Shown here: piece by piece, positions 49,270 through 60,990 of the stretch | Layout of the letters: each line of letters begins with the position of its first letter | Position numbering within the stretch: position 1 is the first letter of the stretch | Translations under genes and position numbers: made by a program | Assembly (NCBI RefSeq): GCF_001649575.2 | Contig: NC_051444.1 | Span: forward strand, 19,251,187 to 19,315,186 | Length of the DNA stretch: 64,000 bases | Direction: 5' to 3' | Source of the DNA: Kryptolebias marmoratus | Taxonomy: Eukaryota > Chordata > Actinopteri > Cyprinodontiformes > Rivulidae | The notes under the pieces: model-generated | Seen by the model: the letters and a program-made list of their open reading frames with translations, nothing else | What the model was told of the DNA's origin: nothing | The model's database searches: none

Positions 49270-49416
49270 AAGTTTCAGTTTCATAGAAAACGAACACTGT
49301 TGCTGTGCACATGAATGGCCAAACACAGAAATTACACGGTTTTACCTAAAAACAATGTTGTGTAAACAGGGCCTCAATGTTCTTACTGCAGAATTGCTCT
49401 TTTATTGTTGAGGCCC
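49270..49416. repeat. MITE-like terminal segment with inverted GGGCCTCAA
   Basis: It is related in order to 11755-11860 and ends TGTGTAAACAGGGCCTCAA. Perfect inverted 9-mers GGGCCTCAA (49369-49377) and TTGAGGCCC (49408-49416) face each other across 30 bases, as if two element ends abut. The superfamily is unknown. Confidence 0.45.
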
Positions 49417-49708
49417 CATAGTTACCCCATCTATCATTCACAAACACAACAAGTTCCCCTAGTATGAATAAATGTACTTAAACTAGTAACAATTTTATTA
49501 TGGATAGCTAAAATTTTAATTCTATCTTTTTAAATGTGTCATTCTGACAAGAAGGAAAGGTATCTAAAAAGATATTTAGAGACAGGGTGTGGTTTGATAA
49601 TAAATACAGCATGCCATAAACAAAGAGCAGATTATACTACAATGATATAATTAATATGCTGATAGACACATCTCATCAACACAGTATACTACTAGTCCAA
49701 AAGTCCCC

Positions 49709-50040
49709 GCCTTCACTTGTCGTTGGGAGTTGAAGCTAGCTGGAATTGATTTCTGAGAGTTGTCATGTTGTATTTTTGGAACCAGTCTGCACGTTAGAGA
49801 TGTGGGGCTTTAAGTCCCACTTATGACCATTACACACAATCCTTGTGTCACATGACCTTTTGTTAAAGCATGAAATAACTAATTACATCAAAACATGATA
49901 GAAAAATTCATACTTGGACATATAGCAAGGTAAGAACTATGTGAATCTACAAGAGTCAACACCTGAAAAAAAATTTAACTTAAGCCGAGTAGAGCAGAGT
50001 AGAGCCGGACTTCTGAATTAGGGCTCGTGTAAAAGGGGCA
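49709..50040. repeat. Dispersed repeat A, copy 2, with a second repeat end
   Basis: 49709-49990 matches 2540-2790 (ATGTGGGGCTTTAA, GGTAAGAACTAT, AGAGTCAACACCTGAAAAA). Directly after it, AGCCGAGTAGAGCAGAGTAGAGCCGG (about 49983-50008) is a run of GAGTAGAGC units seen, from recall, near the ends of fish hAT-type elements. Confidence 0.55.
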
Positions 50041-50179
50041 TAACTGTTGAGTTAAAGAGTCTATTTATATTTCAAAATGCAATGTTACAATTGTGTGTAA
50101 TTTTATACCATCCTGTGCATTTTGAAAAATTTAGTAATCAGTTTATTTTAATTTCTAATTATGTCATATCTGATCTCAC

Positions 50180-50301
50180 CTTCAGATCACAGAACTGTTC
50201 GGTTAGGTCCTCCTTCTTGCTGACATGGGAAAAGGAACGAAGAGCCCCTGTGAGCCTTGGAGGAGCCATTCTACTCTGTCCTCCTGGTTGTCCTTCAGAC
50301 T
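50180..50301 (-). CDS. Candidate first coding exon of an unidentified gene
   Basis: On the minus strand an acceptor (TTTGTCTCAG, ending at 50302) is followed by 122 bases and a GTGAGA donor at 50179. An ATG at 50269 in strong context (AGAATGG: A at -3, G at +4) opens 30 codons to the donor, ending in phase 0: MAPPRLTGALRSFSHVSKKE then DLTEQFCDLK. The start is basic and hydroxylated with no acidic residue before residue 20, like a mitochondrial presequence. A plausible non-coding exon 1 and promoter lie 1.1 kb upstream (51385-51572). I cannot name the protein, and no following exon was found before the LINE at 48.7 kb. Chance remains possible for one 30-codon exon. Confidence 0.3.
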
Positions 50302-50809
50302 CTGAGACAAATACAGACATAATGTATTCTTATTGTAAGCTTATTTTTAAATATGCTTAGCTCAATAGCTGTAGTGTTTCCTCACACTTACAAATTCCTT
50401 CTACCAAACGCACAAAATGTATGTTTAAAGCTTACTGATTAAAGGAGACTTATACTAGCTGGCAAATTATAACATGTTACACCTGTGATAGTCTGTGAAC
50501 ATCATCATAACAGTGAACCTCCTGAAACACAACCAAAAAACACTTTTCAATAAAAATCTGATCCAGTAAGAGTAATTTTGTTGCTTGGAGGAGTAACTGA
50601 GGTACCAATTAAAAAATTAGAAGCATTTAACGTTTTGGAAAATAAATCATAAGTAATAATGAAGACTGAAAATTACAGAAAAGTTCAAGAGTCTGACATC
50701 TAAAAAATACCATGTTTACGAGCTAACTATACGTCAGAAATGAAGAATATGCCATACACCTGAGCAACCTTTTACATTTCATTAATATTTATCACCCACT
50801 GCAGAGAGG

Positions 50810-51190
50810 CAATGTTTTGCCCGTGTGCATGTGTTTGTGCCTGTTAGCAAAATACCTCATCAGCCACTGACTGAACGAACTGCAAACTTTGAAACTTAAA
50901 AAAAAGTAATCATTCGATGTACATGAACAAAAGGGTCACCATAGCTATTAGCCAACACAAAAATGGCTATAATCCAGTGAGTTTTAGAGATATTGAGCTA
51001 AAATTTGGAGTGATCGTAGCTGAGACTCATTCACTACACATACTCTGAGATGGCGCATAAATTTATTTTCAGGTTTTGACCAGGAGCTACAACTCGTTTT
51101 TCAACACAAGATGATCTTAGTTTAAAACTCTGACAGGAACGACGGCCGGCGATATGCGTTCCTACAAGGAATACTAGGCCTTCAATCAGA
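50810..51190 (+). repeat. Dispersed repeat B, further copy
   Basis: Contains GTTAGCAAAATACCTCATCA, CACAAAAATGGCTATAATCC, TTTTAGAGATATTGAGCTAAAATTTGG, GTAGCTGAGACTCATTCACTACACATACTC and the shared ending ACAAGATGATCTTAGTTTAAAACTC, followed by a GC-rich piece GACGGCCGGCGATATGCGTTCC. Same order as at 4740-5575. Confidence 0.7.
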
Positions 51191-51384
51191 CATTAAGTTT
51201 TTAAATGCCAGCATTGATATACTCAGAAACACGCTGAATTTTGGTTGGAGAGGGTCTGTTCGTTCCTAGCTCAACTCAGTTTGTCAGGCTGTCTGCCACT
51301 TCCGTAGCCGTTAGCTTTAGCACTGTAACTAAATAAAATACAGTAAAAATGTTTAAAGAGTGTTAGGTACCGGACATGACTTAC

Positions 51385-51572
51385 AGTTTACTTTTCTGGA
51401 GTTATTCCTCCTAAAGCGCCTTTTGAAAGTGCAGTCAGAGGCACAACAAGGCGCGTGGAAGAAACCTGCCGGCAGATGTGAAAGCAAGTTGTGAAATTGC
51501 TTAGAATTATGGGTAATGTAGTTTACACAATATTAATACCATACAAGATAGGCTAAAGGAACTACATTACCC
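51385..51572 (-). promoter_or_regulatory. Candidate promoter and non-coding exon 1
   Basis: GGGTAATGTAGTT (51511-51523) and AACTACATTACCC (51560-51572) form a perfect 13-base inverted repeat with a 36-base centre. ACTACATTACCC resembles the ACTACAATTCCC motif (ZNF143/SIX5 type) of housekeeping and bidirectional promoters. Downstream on the minus strand is a short GC-richer stretch with several CpGs (GCCGGC, CACGCGCC, GGCGC), without ATG, ending at a consensus GTAAGT donor (51384-51379). It would pair with the acceptor at 50302. A transposon with these inverted ends is the alternative. Confidence 0.3.
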
Positions 51573-52126
51573 ACCTGTGCTACATTTGTAAGGGAGATGG
51601 CCAAACTGCATCATAAAAATATTTACTGTACGCCTTTATTTACTGACTTAAATTGGAATTGTAACGTTTGTTGTTTTCTATCTGTAATATTACAAATCAT
51701 ACAGAAAAGATGTTATGAATTTTAAGTAAAACAGATTTCTTTTACAAGATTAAAATTGAAAGCAAAGCTTAGTTTTACTTACTTTCACCCTCACTGTCAC
51801 AGACAGACTTCAATTTCATTTAGTTTTGAAATATTTTAATTACATTGGTTTCATCTGTCTCTTTCTGTCAAACACTGTTTCTTTTGTAATTTCAAATTTC
51901 TAATTTGAGTAATGTTAATGTTAACATACAGTATGTGCTTTTAGTTGTGACAGTAGAAGTTTTATGTGTTGTGTTATAAAGGACATTTGGAAAGTGTTGT
52001 AGATGGACAACAAGAAGAGCCAATGAGGACTTTTTGAACATGTGATTTTCATGTGTTAATAAAGAGAGCTGAGTCCACAGAGAAGGAAGACGAGTTCCAG
52101 TTGCAATGCCTTTCAATGGATGGTAT

Positions 52127-52457
52127 TGTAGCGAGTTGGTGTTTTAGTTCCTATGTGGTTGTGTGTATTTGTTATAAGTTTGCACTGTGTTCCTTGTTGT
52201 GTTATGTAGAATGTTGTGGGTTTCCTGTTTGACGCTGCTGACTCCCGCCAGGTAACAGCTTTACCGTGGGGGCAGTAGAGCGCCAGGTCCGGGACACGGG
52301 AAGGACGGAAGAAGAGGGGCAGTGTGTTATTGTTTTTTGCCGCGAGCGCCCGGTCTGGTCGACTCTGTAGAGGCGTGAGCTGTAGCCTCCGTAATAGCAT
52401 CTCAGTTCTTCATTAAAAGCCGAGTTCAACCGGTAAAACCTTTTCTGCGTCATTACA
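52127..52457 (+). mobile_element. LTR-like repeat, copy 2, complete
   Basis: The 331-bp unit begins TGTAGCG and ends CATTACA (TGTA...TACA ends). It has a GC-richer centre (CCAGGTCCGGGACACGGG, GCCGCGAGCGCCCGG) and CATTAAAAGCCG near its end in the position of a poly(A) signal. Flanks GGTAT and GTAAT do not form a convincing 5-bp duplication. No primer-binding site or polypurine tract is seen beside it. A solo LTR is the best reading; the short open frames on the minus strand are not genes. Confidence 0.6.
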
Positions 52458-52459
52458 GT

Positions 52460-54980
52460 AATCTTCAGATAAATAACCATTTTTTTTAGTTTTGATAGAC
52501 AGAATTCTGTCTTTTTGAAAGTTATTTATTTATATATTTATTTATTTTACCAATGGAAGAAAACGTGAGGATTAAACAGATCTGTTAGTATAGATTGTCA
52601 GTCATTTGGGACACTGAGGATTAAAAAATAAGAACATGAAAAACACACCCCAACACACCCAAACTATAGAAATATTTATAGGACTTAACGCTACATGTAG
52701 ATACAGATTAATCAAACTCCTTTAATCTTACTACAACACAAAAATTTAGCTTTTTTATTATTATAAGTTGGATTACTTACATCATTAAGTAAAATGTCAG
52801 TTGTTTTGCAGGTAGATAAACTTAAATAATCTTTAAGTTTCTGCTGTATGATTAGTAAAAAAAAAACATGTTTCTGTGCAGACTGTGAGCTATGCCCAGT
52901 CTTTCAGCACCAAGTGAAGTACCTTTAGTGAAAATGAGTCCTAAAAATACCCATGGTCCTTGCAAATGTATATGGCATTTTTCATAAAGTGCAGTATTTA
53001 TAGACTTTTTATGTTGGCATATTTTGACTTTTTTATGTGGTTTAATACATGAGGAAATGAAGCATCTTTTCTATAAAGTTAAGTCTTGTAACATAGTCAA
53101 TGGTATGCATGTAATGTTCATAAGTCCTTTCAATCATTTTTGTGTGTACGTAAAAAGTTGAAGTTACAGCACACTATGGTATAAGCAAGGTGTATGCTAA
53201 ATAGTTATTGTTTAATTGTCTCCTTGTTTTCACTGCTGTGGCGTTTTGTTTTTACCTGTGATGTTGCTACAGCAAATGTGTGGTGTTCACCAGCATCTTC
53301 TTGTCATAGTTCTTCCCTGGGCCTGTGGTAATTGCCAAATTGTTGTCTTCTGTTATGCTTTCTGTGCATAAAAGTGCCACAAGTACCTGACAATACTGTG
53401 ACAGTGCAGCCATAACAGGTGGATTGCTTAACATGAGATTGGGTAAGCTTTTTATTGGGTCACTGCTACATAACGTTTGCTATTTTTGAGATTTACGTTT
53501 CTAAGTAAATACGTTCATGCTATGACATTTTTTTGACATGACCAAAATATCTGAAGCCAACTGGCACTATATACGCTTTAAAAAAAATTAAATAACGACC
53601 CAATGTTTCACTTTTTTAATTCTTGTAGCCAAGTATCTTTATATGCCAAATAAATACGAGGCAAATGCACAAAAGTGAGAACAGGGTATGTTTAATATAT
53701 AATGCTCCAAGTTCTATCTTAGGTGCTAACTAAGATAAGGACTAAGAAGCACAGGTAATTATGAAAATATATCTCAAATAAAAGACAAAAAAAAACATCT
53801 AACATGAAGAGTTTTTTTTAAATTTGCCAGTTTTAACAAACTTAAAGATGGAATAGATCTCAGAGATGGAATAGAAACACAAGATAACAATTCTTATTTA
53901 AAAAAGGCAATACATACATTAGCATTGACTTCTTTGTCAAAATTAAACATAGTTTGACAAGTTAACTTTCACAACTGAATACATGTTAAAGAGCCATTAT
54001 TGTCTTTAAATAGATGACAGAAATGATCAAAACATGTTCTTTTTGCTGCCCCATTATAATACTGTGTGCTCTTTACATTGAATGCCCATTGTGAGGAGAA
54101 ACCCATTAGGAATTATTCTTTGACAACAGAATATGCTTTTACAAAGACAAATGTTCTCTTGCCCCATGCCTTTACTTGTTAATAGAATGAGCTCAGAATA
54201 TCTTGACAGTGTAACAACTGGGATTTTTATAGAAACCCGACTTTACTGCATTAAAAATGCACTTTTATCAGAGATAAATAATGCCTCTGGAATGCCACAA
54301 AAAGCTAAATCTGACATGTTCAAATGGGTTAAAACATTGACCTAAAATGTAGTGACAGTTCAGCATTGGGAATTTAAATTATTTTCTGTCAATCTAATTA
54401 CATAATTTTTATTTAACTTTGTTTTAAATTGCAGCTTACCTTGGCTGCAATATTTTTAATATGTTTTTTAAGGTCTAAGGAAATACAACTTTAAAATACT
54501 AAACAGTTACTAATGTTATAGTTTTCAAAAGTTTATTTGATTCTTTAAAACGAGTAAGAAAATCGTGTGATGTCGCAGGACTATGACACGTGTTTTACAA
54601 GGAATTCATATTTTTGAAAGAGGAATAATTTGATACATGAAAAGATACAAAGATTCACACTGATAAAATGAAAAAATAAAATAATAAAAAAATTACTTTT
54701 TACAAACTTGCATCAATAATATTCCTGCAAACAAATCAGTGTTGTGTAAAAAAGCTGTTGTAAAAATGTTGAGAAGTTTTCATTTACAGTTTTCTGTGTG
54801 ATAAATGATCATAAAATTGAGCTTGTACAGAAAAAAATAAAAGCTAAGGGACATCCAACAACCTTAGGGGCTAAGAATTCATGAAAATTAATGGCGCCGT
54901 GTAAATGTTAGTTGCTTCTCAAATGTCACAATAATCTGCTGTGTTTTACCTACCAACAGATGAAAAAAGACAATTCTATT
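52460..54980. other. Low-copy AT-rich DNA, no gene recognised
   Basis: Poly-A and poly-T runs, no repeat family recognised. 54060-54350 is less AT-rich and could be conserved non-coding DNA, but its 70-codon plus frame has no motif. Confidence 0.4.
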
Positions 54981-54985
54981 TTCAG

Positions 54986-55200
54986 AGACACGGGGTTGCA
55001 CCCTCCTGCTCACCGACCTCCACCAGATGAGAGCCTTCACTAACAGAGATTGCAGAGAGCAGATGAAGAAAACCTTCAGTCTGTCTTCAAGCACAGAGGA
55101 CAACAAGGGACAGCAGGATTTATGCCACTTTGTTGTTTCTTTTCTGCGTGGTGCTTCAAGAACAGATAAAGAACCTACAGCTGTTAAAACTCTACAATGA
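54986..55200 (+). CDS. Candidate terminal exon, weak
   Basis: After a TTCTATTTTCAG acceptor (ending 54985) one frame stays open for 70 codons to TGA at 55198-55200 (TRGCTLLLTDLHQMRAF.., NRDCREQMKKTFSLSSSTED.., LCHFVVSFLRGASRTDKEP..). AATAAA occurs about 190 bases later (near 55389) and again near 55425. No family is recognised and no upstream exon was found. An open frame of this length after a random AG is not rare, so this is only a suggestion. Confidence 0.15.
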
Positions 55201-55637
55201 ACGTTTGTAGCTGACTGTTTAGATTTGTTTTAATTATATTGCAGCTGGGGGCTGAGTTCAGAGAGAGATCCCCCCAGGAGGCTTCCTGTCAGTTTTAATA
55301 CCCATTAGACACTTGTTCTCTGATGTTCACCTACAGCAGGTTCTTTCAAGATGTTCTTCTACACATTAGTAGTTCCCATTAAACTTAATAAAATACCTTA
55401 TTATTTGTTTGTGAAGAAAGTGAAGAAATAAAGATTACTTAACTTTTTGTATAAACAAAAACTGTTACATTAAAGTATAAAAAGAATTAATGTAAACTGT
55501 ATACTAAAGAAAAAAATACTTTTCATGACATTGCTACAGTAGGAGCAAATTCAGCTTTGTAGCAAAATTTCTAAAATAAATTTGCCAAACTATTTTTATA
55601 TTTTCTGTATTTCAGCTTCTAATTTTAATATAACAAG

Positions 55638-55655
55638 TGTTACATTCTTCTTTTT

Positions 55656-55686
<31 letters not shown>
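55638..55686. repeat. (TTC)n microsatellite
   Basis: CTT/TTC units with one TTTTT interruption. Possibly an antisense GAA-type LINE tail, but no LINE body is attached. Confidence 0.9.
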
Positions 55687-56077
55687 TTTCTTGACATATT
55701 TTTTAATACAACAAAATGCCAAATGCTAACTTTTTTGTCATTGTTTTGGCACAAACTACAGTCGAAGGTCTGGTTTTGTGGATAACGGAATGTGAAATGG
55801 GGGAATTAAAGAAGAAGAGGTGGGCCAAAACCCTGGATAGCACAGATGGGGGCATAGAGCTCATACTCAAAGCTAATAACAACTCATTTTGGAGCATGAC
55901 AGAGGTCATCAGATTACTCACAATCAGCCATTAAATAAAAGCTGTAGAGTGATACTTGAAACCTAATTTAATGGGGGAAAAAATCCCTCTTGACAATTAC
56001 TGTCTTTTTAATTATGGAACTATTTTTAACCACCACCACTTCAACGACCACCAGAACACTATCTAACTGACTATCTA

Positions 56078-56269
<192 letters not shown>

Positions 56270-56271
56270 TA

Positions 56272-57290
56272 CACTATATTGCAAAAAGTAATCACTCACC
56301 TCCTTTACACACATATGGACATGAGTGACACCCCATTCTTAACCCATAGGGTTTAATATGATGTATATTAACAGCTAAAGCAGCTTCAACACTTCAAGGA
56401 AGGTTTTCCACAGGTTTAGGAGTGTTTATGGGAATTTTTGACCATTCTTCCAGAAGCACATTTGTGAGGTCAGCCACTGATATTGGACGAGAGGCCTGGC
56501 TCACAGTACTTTAATTCATCCATGGCAGAACAAGGTGAACAAGGTGTTCTGTTGGATTGAGGTCAGGACTCTGTGCAGGCCAGTCAAGTTCTTCCACGCG
56601 AAAGTCGCTCATCCATGTCTTTATGGACCTTGCTTTGTGCCCTGGTGTGCAGTCATGTTGGAACAGGAAGGGGCCATCCCCAAACTGTTCCCACAAAGTT
56701 GGAAGCATTAAATTGTCCAAAATGTCTTGGTATGCTGAAGAATTTTGGAGTTCCTTTCACAGGAACAGCTCCTGAAAAGCAACCCCACACTATAACCCCC
56801 CCCACCACCACCACCACCACCAAAGTTTACACAATGCAGTCAGGCAAGCACCGTTTTTCTGGAAACCACCAAACCCAGACTCGTCCATCAGATTGCCAGA
56901 CAGAGAAGCATGATTCGTCCCTCCAGAGAACATGTCTCCACCGCTCTAGAGTTCAGTGGGGATGAGCTATACACCACTGCATCTGATGCTTTGCATTGGT
57001 GATGTAAATCTTAGATGCAGTTGATCGGCCAGGGAAACCCACTCCATGAAGCACTCCACACACTGTTCCTGAGCTAATCTGAAGGCCACATGAAGCTTGT
57101 AGGTGTGTAGCTGTCGACTCTTCAGAATGTTGGCGACCTCTGTGTACTATGAGCCTCAGTATCCGCTGAACCCGCTCTGTGCTTTTACATGGCCTACCAC
57201 TTTGTAAGTGAGTTGGTAGTTCCAAATAGGTTTTGACCAAAATGTTATTCACTGTCAGACTCTGGACCACTAAACTAAAAAGTCAATAAT
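56272..57290 (-). mobile_element. Truncated Tc1-like transposon
   Basis: The left end reads TA-CACTATATTGCAAAAAGT at 56270-56290: the TA target of Tc1/mariner elements followed by a terminal repeat seen, from recall, in fish Tc1 elements. The transposase lies on the minus strand. The opposite inverted end is absent; similarity stops near 57290, so the transposase start and the other terminus were lost. It sits directly against a microsatellite. Confidence 0.85.
56510..57270 (-). pseudogene. Tc1-like transposase pseudogene (DD34E)
   Basis: Minus strand, from 57270 downward: the DNA-binding part (SGRPCKSTERVQRILRLIVH, SCGLQISSGTV, MQWCIAHPH), then in the same frame after TGA the first catalytic block (LERWRHVLWRDESCFSVWQS, DGRVWVWW), a TAA, a (GGT)n slippage tract (CAC repeat at 56806-56822), and in another frame FLFQHDCTPGHKA, LDWPAQSPDLNPTEHL. 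The aspartate of QHD and the glutamate of NPTEH are 34 residues apart, the DD34E spacing of Tc1 elements. At least two stops and one frameshift make it inactive, and the N-terminal helix-turn-helix is truncated. Confidence 0.9.
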
Positions 57291-57294
57291 GCAG

Positions 57295-57955
57295 AATTAT
57301 TTGTTTTCTAATTTATTTTTCAAGTAACATAACACTGAAGCTGGTTAGGGATTGAGTCTAGCCTTTTACAATGAGGAAGGATCTGAGGCTGCTGCTGTCT
57401 GTGAGTTAGTTTAATGCCATTCAGCAATCAGATTATTTAAAAGCATGACTGGATACCAGAACATAGCCAAGCAATTGTGAAATTCCAAAATATGTTTAAT
57501 TAGACAAGAGACACTTCAGGGCTGATGAGTGTATCTTGTAGATTTATTTTGTGCCTCGCTCTATGCGACTGTGATTACTGATTAATTGTGCTGCCCAATT
57601 TGGATTTAATATATCACTGTCAATGGGAACCTGTTTTTGGATATGTGCAAGATTATGTAGCATAAACATGATAATGACAAATAATGTTTTCTTTTATTAG
57701 TGCTAAGCTCTAAATAGTATTTCAAAGCAAGGGTTTTGGCTTGATCATAAGACTGTGAATCATAACGTTGCTAGGTTTCCAGTCTAATAAAATACCTTCA
57801 CAGTTTATTGATTTATTATTGTTCAGACAATTTTGGTTGCAAGCAATCAAGACTAGACAATATTTTCAGAACTTTCAGAATTTCAGCTGTTCTTTAATCT
57901 CAACAGACTGAAAAAAACCTGGAAGTAGGCAGATCAGATTCTTACTGGCTTAAAA
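57295..57955. other. No feature recognised
   Basis: AT-rich spacer between the Tc1 relic and a LINE fragment. Confidence 0.4.
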
Positions 57956-57959
57956 TGTG

Positions 57960-58495
57960 CACAGACAGCCTCAAGCGATTTCAGGTATCTGGGAGTTTTG
58001 TTCACGAGCAATGGAACAATGGAACGAGGCTAACGAACTGTGGCAAATCAGGGTCATTGCGTTGTTCTGTAAAGAAAAAATTGAGCCACAAAGAGAAGCT
58101 CTGAATTTACTGTCTTCTTCATTGTCATGAGATATGAGCTCCCAGATACACGGGATGAAATGAGTGTCCTCTGTAGACTGGCTGTGCTCAGCCTTGCAGA
58201 TAGATAGGGTGAGAAGCTCCGTCATCTAAGGGGAAGTTTGGATGCAGCCTCTGCATTAAAATGAGTCAGCTGAGGTGGTTTGGGATTAGGATGCCTCCAG
58301 GCTACCTCCCTCTGGAGGTTTACTGGGCACCTCCTACTAAAAGGAGACCCTGGGGCAGACCTAGGACTCATTGGTGAGATTATATAGCCTTTCTAGGTTG
58401 GGAATATCATGAGAAGGAGGTGGATAGTCTCACTGGGGAGAGGGATGTCTGGGTTTCCCTCCTGGACCTCTGTGACCTTTGTACAGATAAGTGAA
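57960..58495 (+). mobile_element. LINE reverse transcriptase C-terminal fragment
   Basis: The plus frame begins FRYLGVLFTSNGTMERG, the block after the catalytic core of fish non-LTR elements (FKYLGVLFTSxGxME). Further blocks, with stops between, are YELPDTRDEMSVLCRLAVLS and LADR, then GGLGLGCLQATSLWRFTGHL-type text equal to a shifted RWFGH-RMPPGxLPxEVxR region, and GDPGADLG. It ends with CTGGACCTCTGTGACC and ATAAGTGAAAAATAAAC. Same family as 27868-27990 and probably 43920-44385. Confidence 0.75.
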
Positions 58496-58862
58496 AAATA
58501 AACAAACAACATATAACTGATAACATTTTTCAGGTAGGATATTTAGAGTAGTTCATCTGTTGCAAATTGTTAGAAACAAAGGATAAGAAGGACAATTTTG
58601 TTCCCCTGGTTCCATACAAATCAACCTGCTCAGTTTTGCACGTAAAAACAAACAAGAGGTTGAAAAGTGACAGTTGCCTTTGTCTGATTTTTATAGCAAT
58701 AAAATCTTCATTATCAATATTTTGTATGTATGTATTTGGGTCAAAATAAGTAATAAAGTGAAAGTTAAAAAATATATTATATTAATATTATAAATATGTC
58801 GCACTGTTAATCAATCATCAGTCAATTATTTCAATATCATAGAAGAAAGCTAGTTGTAACTT

Positions 58863-58882
58863 CACACACACACACACACACG

Positions 58883-58919
<37 letters not shown>
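58863..58919. repeat. (CA)n-(TA)n microsatellite
   Basis: About 19 CA units with one CG interruption, followed by about 10 TA units. Confidence 0.95.
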
Positions 58920-60839
58920 GAATTGGCTTGTGAGGCTGCTTATGTGTTTTTCACTGGTTGCAAAAGCCTTGCATTTAATGCTGCTGTGCCTAATCAGCAA
59001 TTACCACTGCTGTATGAGATTTTTATGGACTTTATTAACACACGCAAACAGAAACACACATTCACACTGTGAACAGTGAACATGCCTTGAAGCCAGTTCA
59101 TATTGGGAGAGATTCAGGACCAAAAACAGTGAAAACAAAAAAACAACAAGAAAAAAAAAATATTTAAAACTAATTAAAAACACCAGAAACCTACTGGAAA
59201 GAAGAGAATGTTAATCGGAATGTACAGCAGCAATCCTGTGAGTGGTTCTCTTTCACTCCCTCTTCTCAACTAATAATTTCACAGCTTTTTGTAAAAACCT
59301 TTAATGTCAAATAAAACCGATATAAAATTGAATGAGGTGTTTAATGGAGTCTGGAGCTGCAGGAGCACACTGGCCCAACATGATTTCTGGGGTGAATTCT
59401 AATAAGAAATAGATCCTCTGAATGGCTGCCGAGTGGGTGAAGGGGAGCGGGGGTTACAGTGGGAAAGAGAAAGTGACTTCTGTACAGAATGTGAGTTAAC
59501 TGACAACATAAGCTGTGCAGAGACTGTTGTACTGCTCCCCTGAATATAAATGTTCCACTTCTGCTTCCCTTCTGTCATGCTACTAAAAAATTCTGCACAT
59601 TTGACCATGTTTAATAATTAATACTTTAAAAAAAGGAGCAAGCAAACAAACAAAACAATTGTCTAAAATGTTTTTTTTTATGTCTTCACATGCAGAATAG
59701 AAAAGCCTGAGATTATTTTCCGACTTGCATTAGTGGTCATTCAATACTTATGGACATTTTTTCACTCACTTCTGATTCAATATCAACTCTGCACTGCCAC
59801 TGCCGCTTATGTTTGTCGGATCAATGGCACACTGGGCAAAAATTGATCAAGATAGGAATCGAAAGGAAGACTCTGTGCTCAAAATTGAATCAAAATCAAG
59901 AGCTACTTCAGCAGAGTCTCACTTAGGATTGATCTGCAGATATGAAATGTAGACAGTAACATTGACAAACAGGTACACCTTGGGTCCATGCTGGGAATAA
60001 ACATCAATATTGCATTCAGTATAACATAATGTGATTTATCAGTCAGGGTTTAAAATTCTTTGGGCCATTTAAGTCAGCTACAATGTTGAAGTAGAGGTCG
60101 TGAGGAACCCTGCCAGACCTTTGAAGGGTAAATCTTAAATCTTTCCTTTCTAAATAAAACGTCCTTCGCATCCTGTGTTTGCAGACTATTAACTTTGACA
60201 TATGTACAGTGGCCACTGCAGATGAGCGCACAGTGCCCTTCAGCTAAGTTATAGTTGCCATCTCAATGTATAATATCTGACTTAAAGTGATGATTAGGCC
60301 TTGTTCCAGATTTATTTTTTTATTTTCTTTAACTCTGTATGCTCACATGTCATTTTGCAGCATCTAACAGCGGCCCAAGGCAGACCCTCACAGCAAGTCT
60401 GGATTACTGTAAATTGCTGTGAAGATAAAGCTGTTGCCTGCGAGCCAGACAGAACAATAATTCTCCACTCCACTCCTATTATGGGCTTTTCATTTCTTCC
60501 ATTTATTTCATAGCGACTGAATGGGACTGAACTTTTCATCATCACTGTTACCATCTGCTTGCATACCTGCCCGGCACGGGAATGAATGCCATCTGACAAA
60601 TACCGAAGCTCAGTCAAGCTTTAAGAAGTAATAACAAAGCTGATTGAAAGTTTATTATGTCTATTGTCTTCGCCTACCAGTGCAAAACAAAAGCTCTCCA
60701 CCAGCATGAATGACCTCCTTCTTCAAACTGAAGTGGAGCGTCGCACCAAAATGTGACGCTAATCCTGAATCCACGAGATTAAAGAAGTTGTGCTCAGCGG
60801 TGTTAAAAGAGAAAATAATAATCTGGCGGTCACGCTTCA

Positions 60840-60990
60840 TTCCATTTCCTGGATGCTGACATGCAAATGAGGCTCATTTGTATAATCTTTTCAAATGAAA
60901 AACATAATCAAATACCATCAGAAGACATCAATATTCAATTAGGTGTCACTTATGCAAAGTCATGCAGTAGATGGAATTGAGAGGGTTGGG
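60840..60990. promoter_or_regulatory. Conserved-non-coding-like block with POU octamer
   Basis: Contains a perfect octamer ATGCAAAT (60861-60868), a second ATGCAAAG near 60953 and ATTCAATTAG near 60935, within 110 bases of complex AT-balanced text. Typical of neural or developmental enhancers; conservation not tested. Confidence 0.3.

Noticed and set aside
47351..52457. A full-length LTR retrotransposon bounded by the two LTR-like copies
   Set aside because: The interior contains unrelated LINE, MITE and repeat A fragments, no gag or pol frame, no primer-binding site and no polypurine tract before the second copy.
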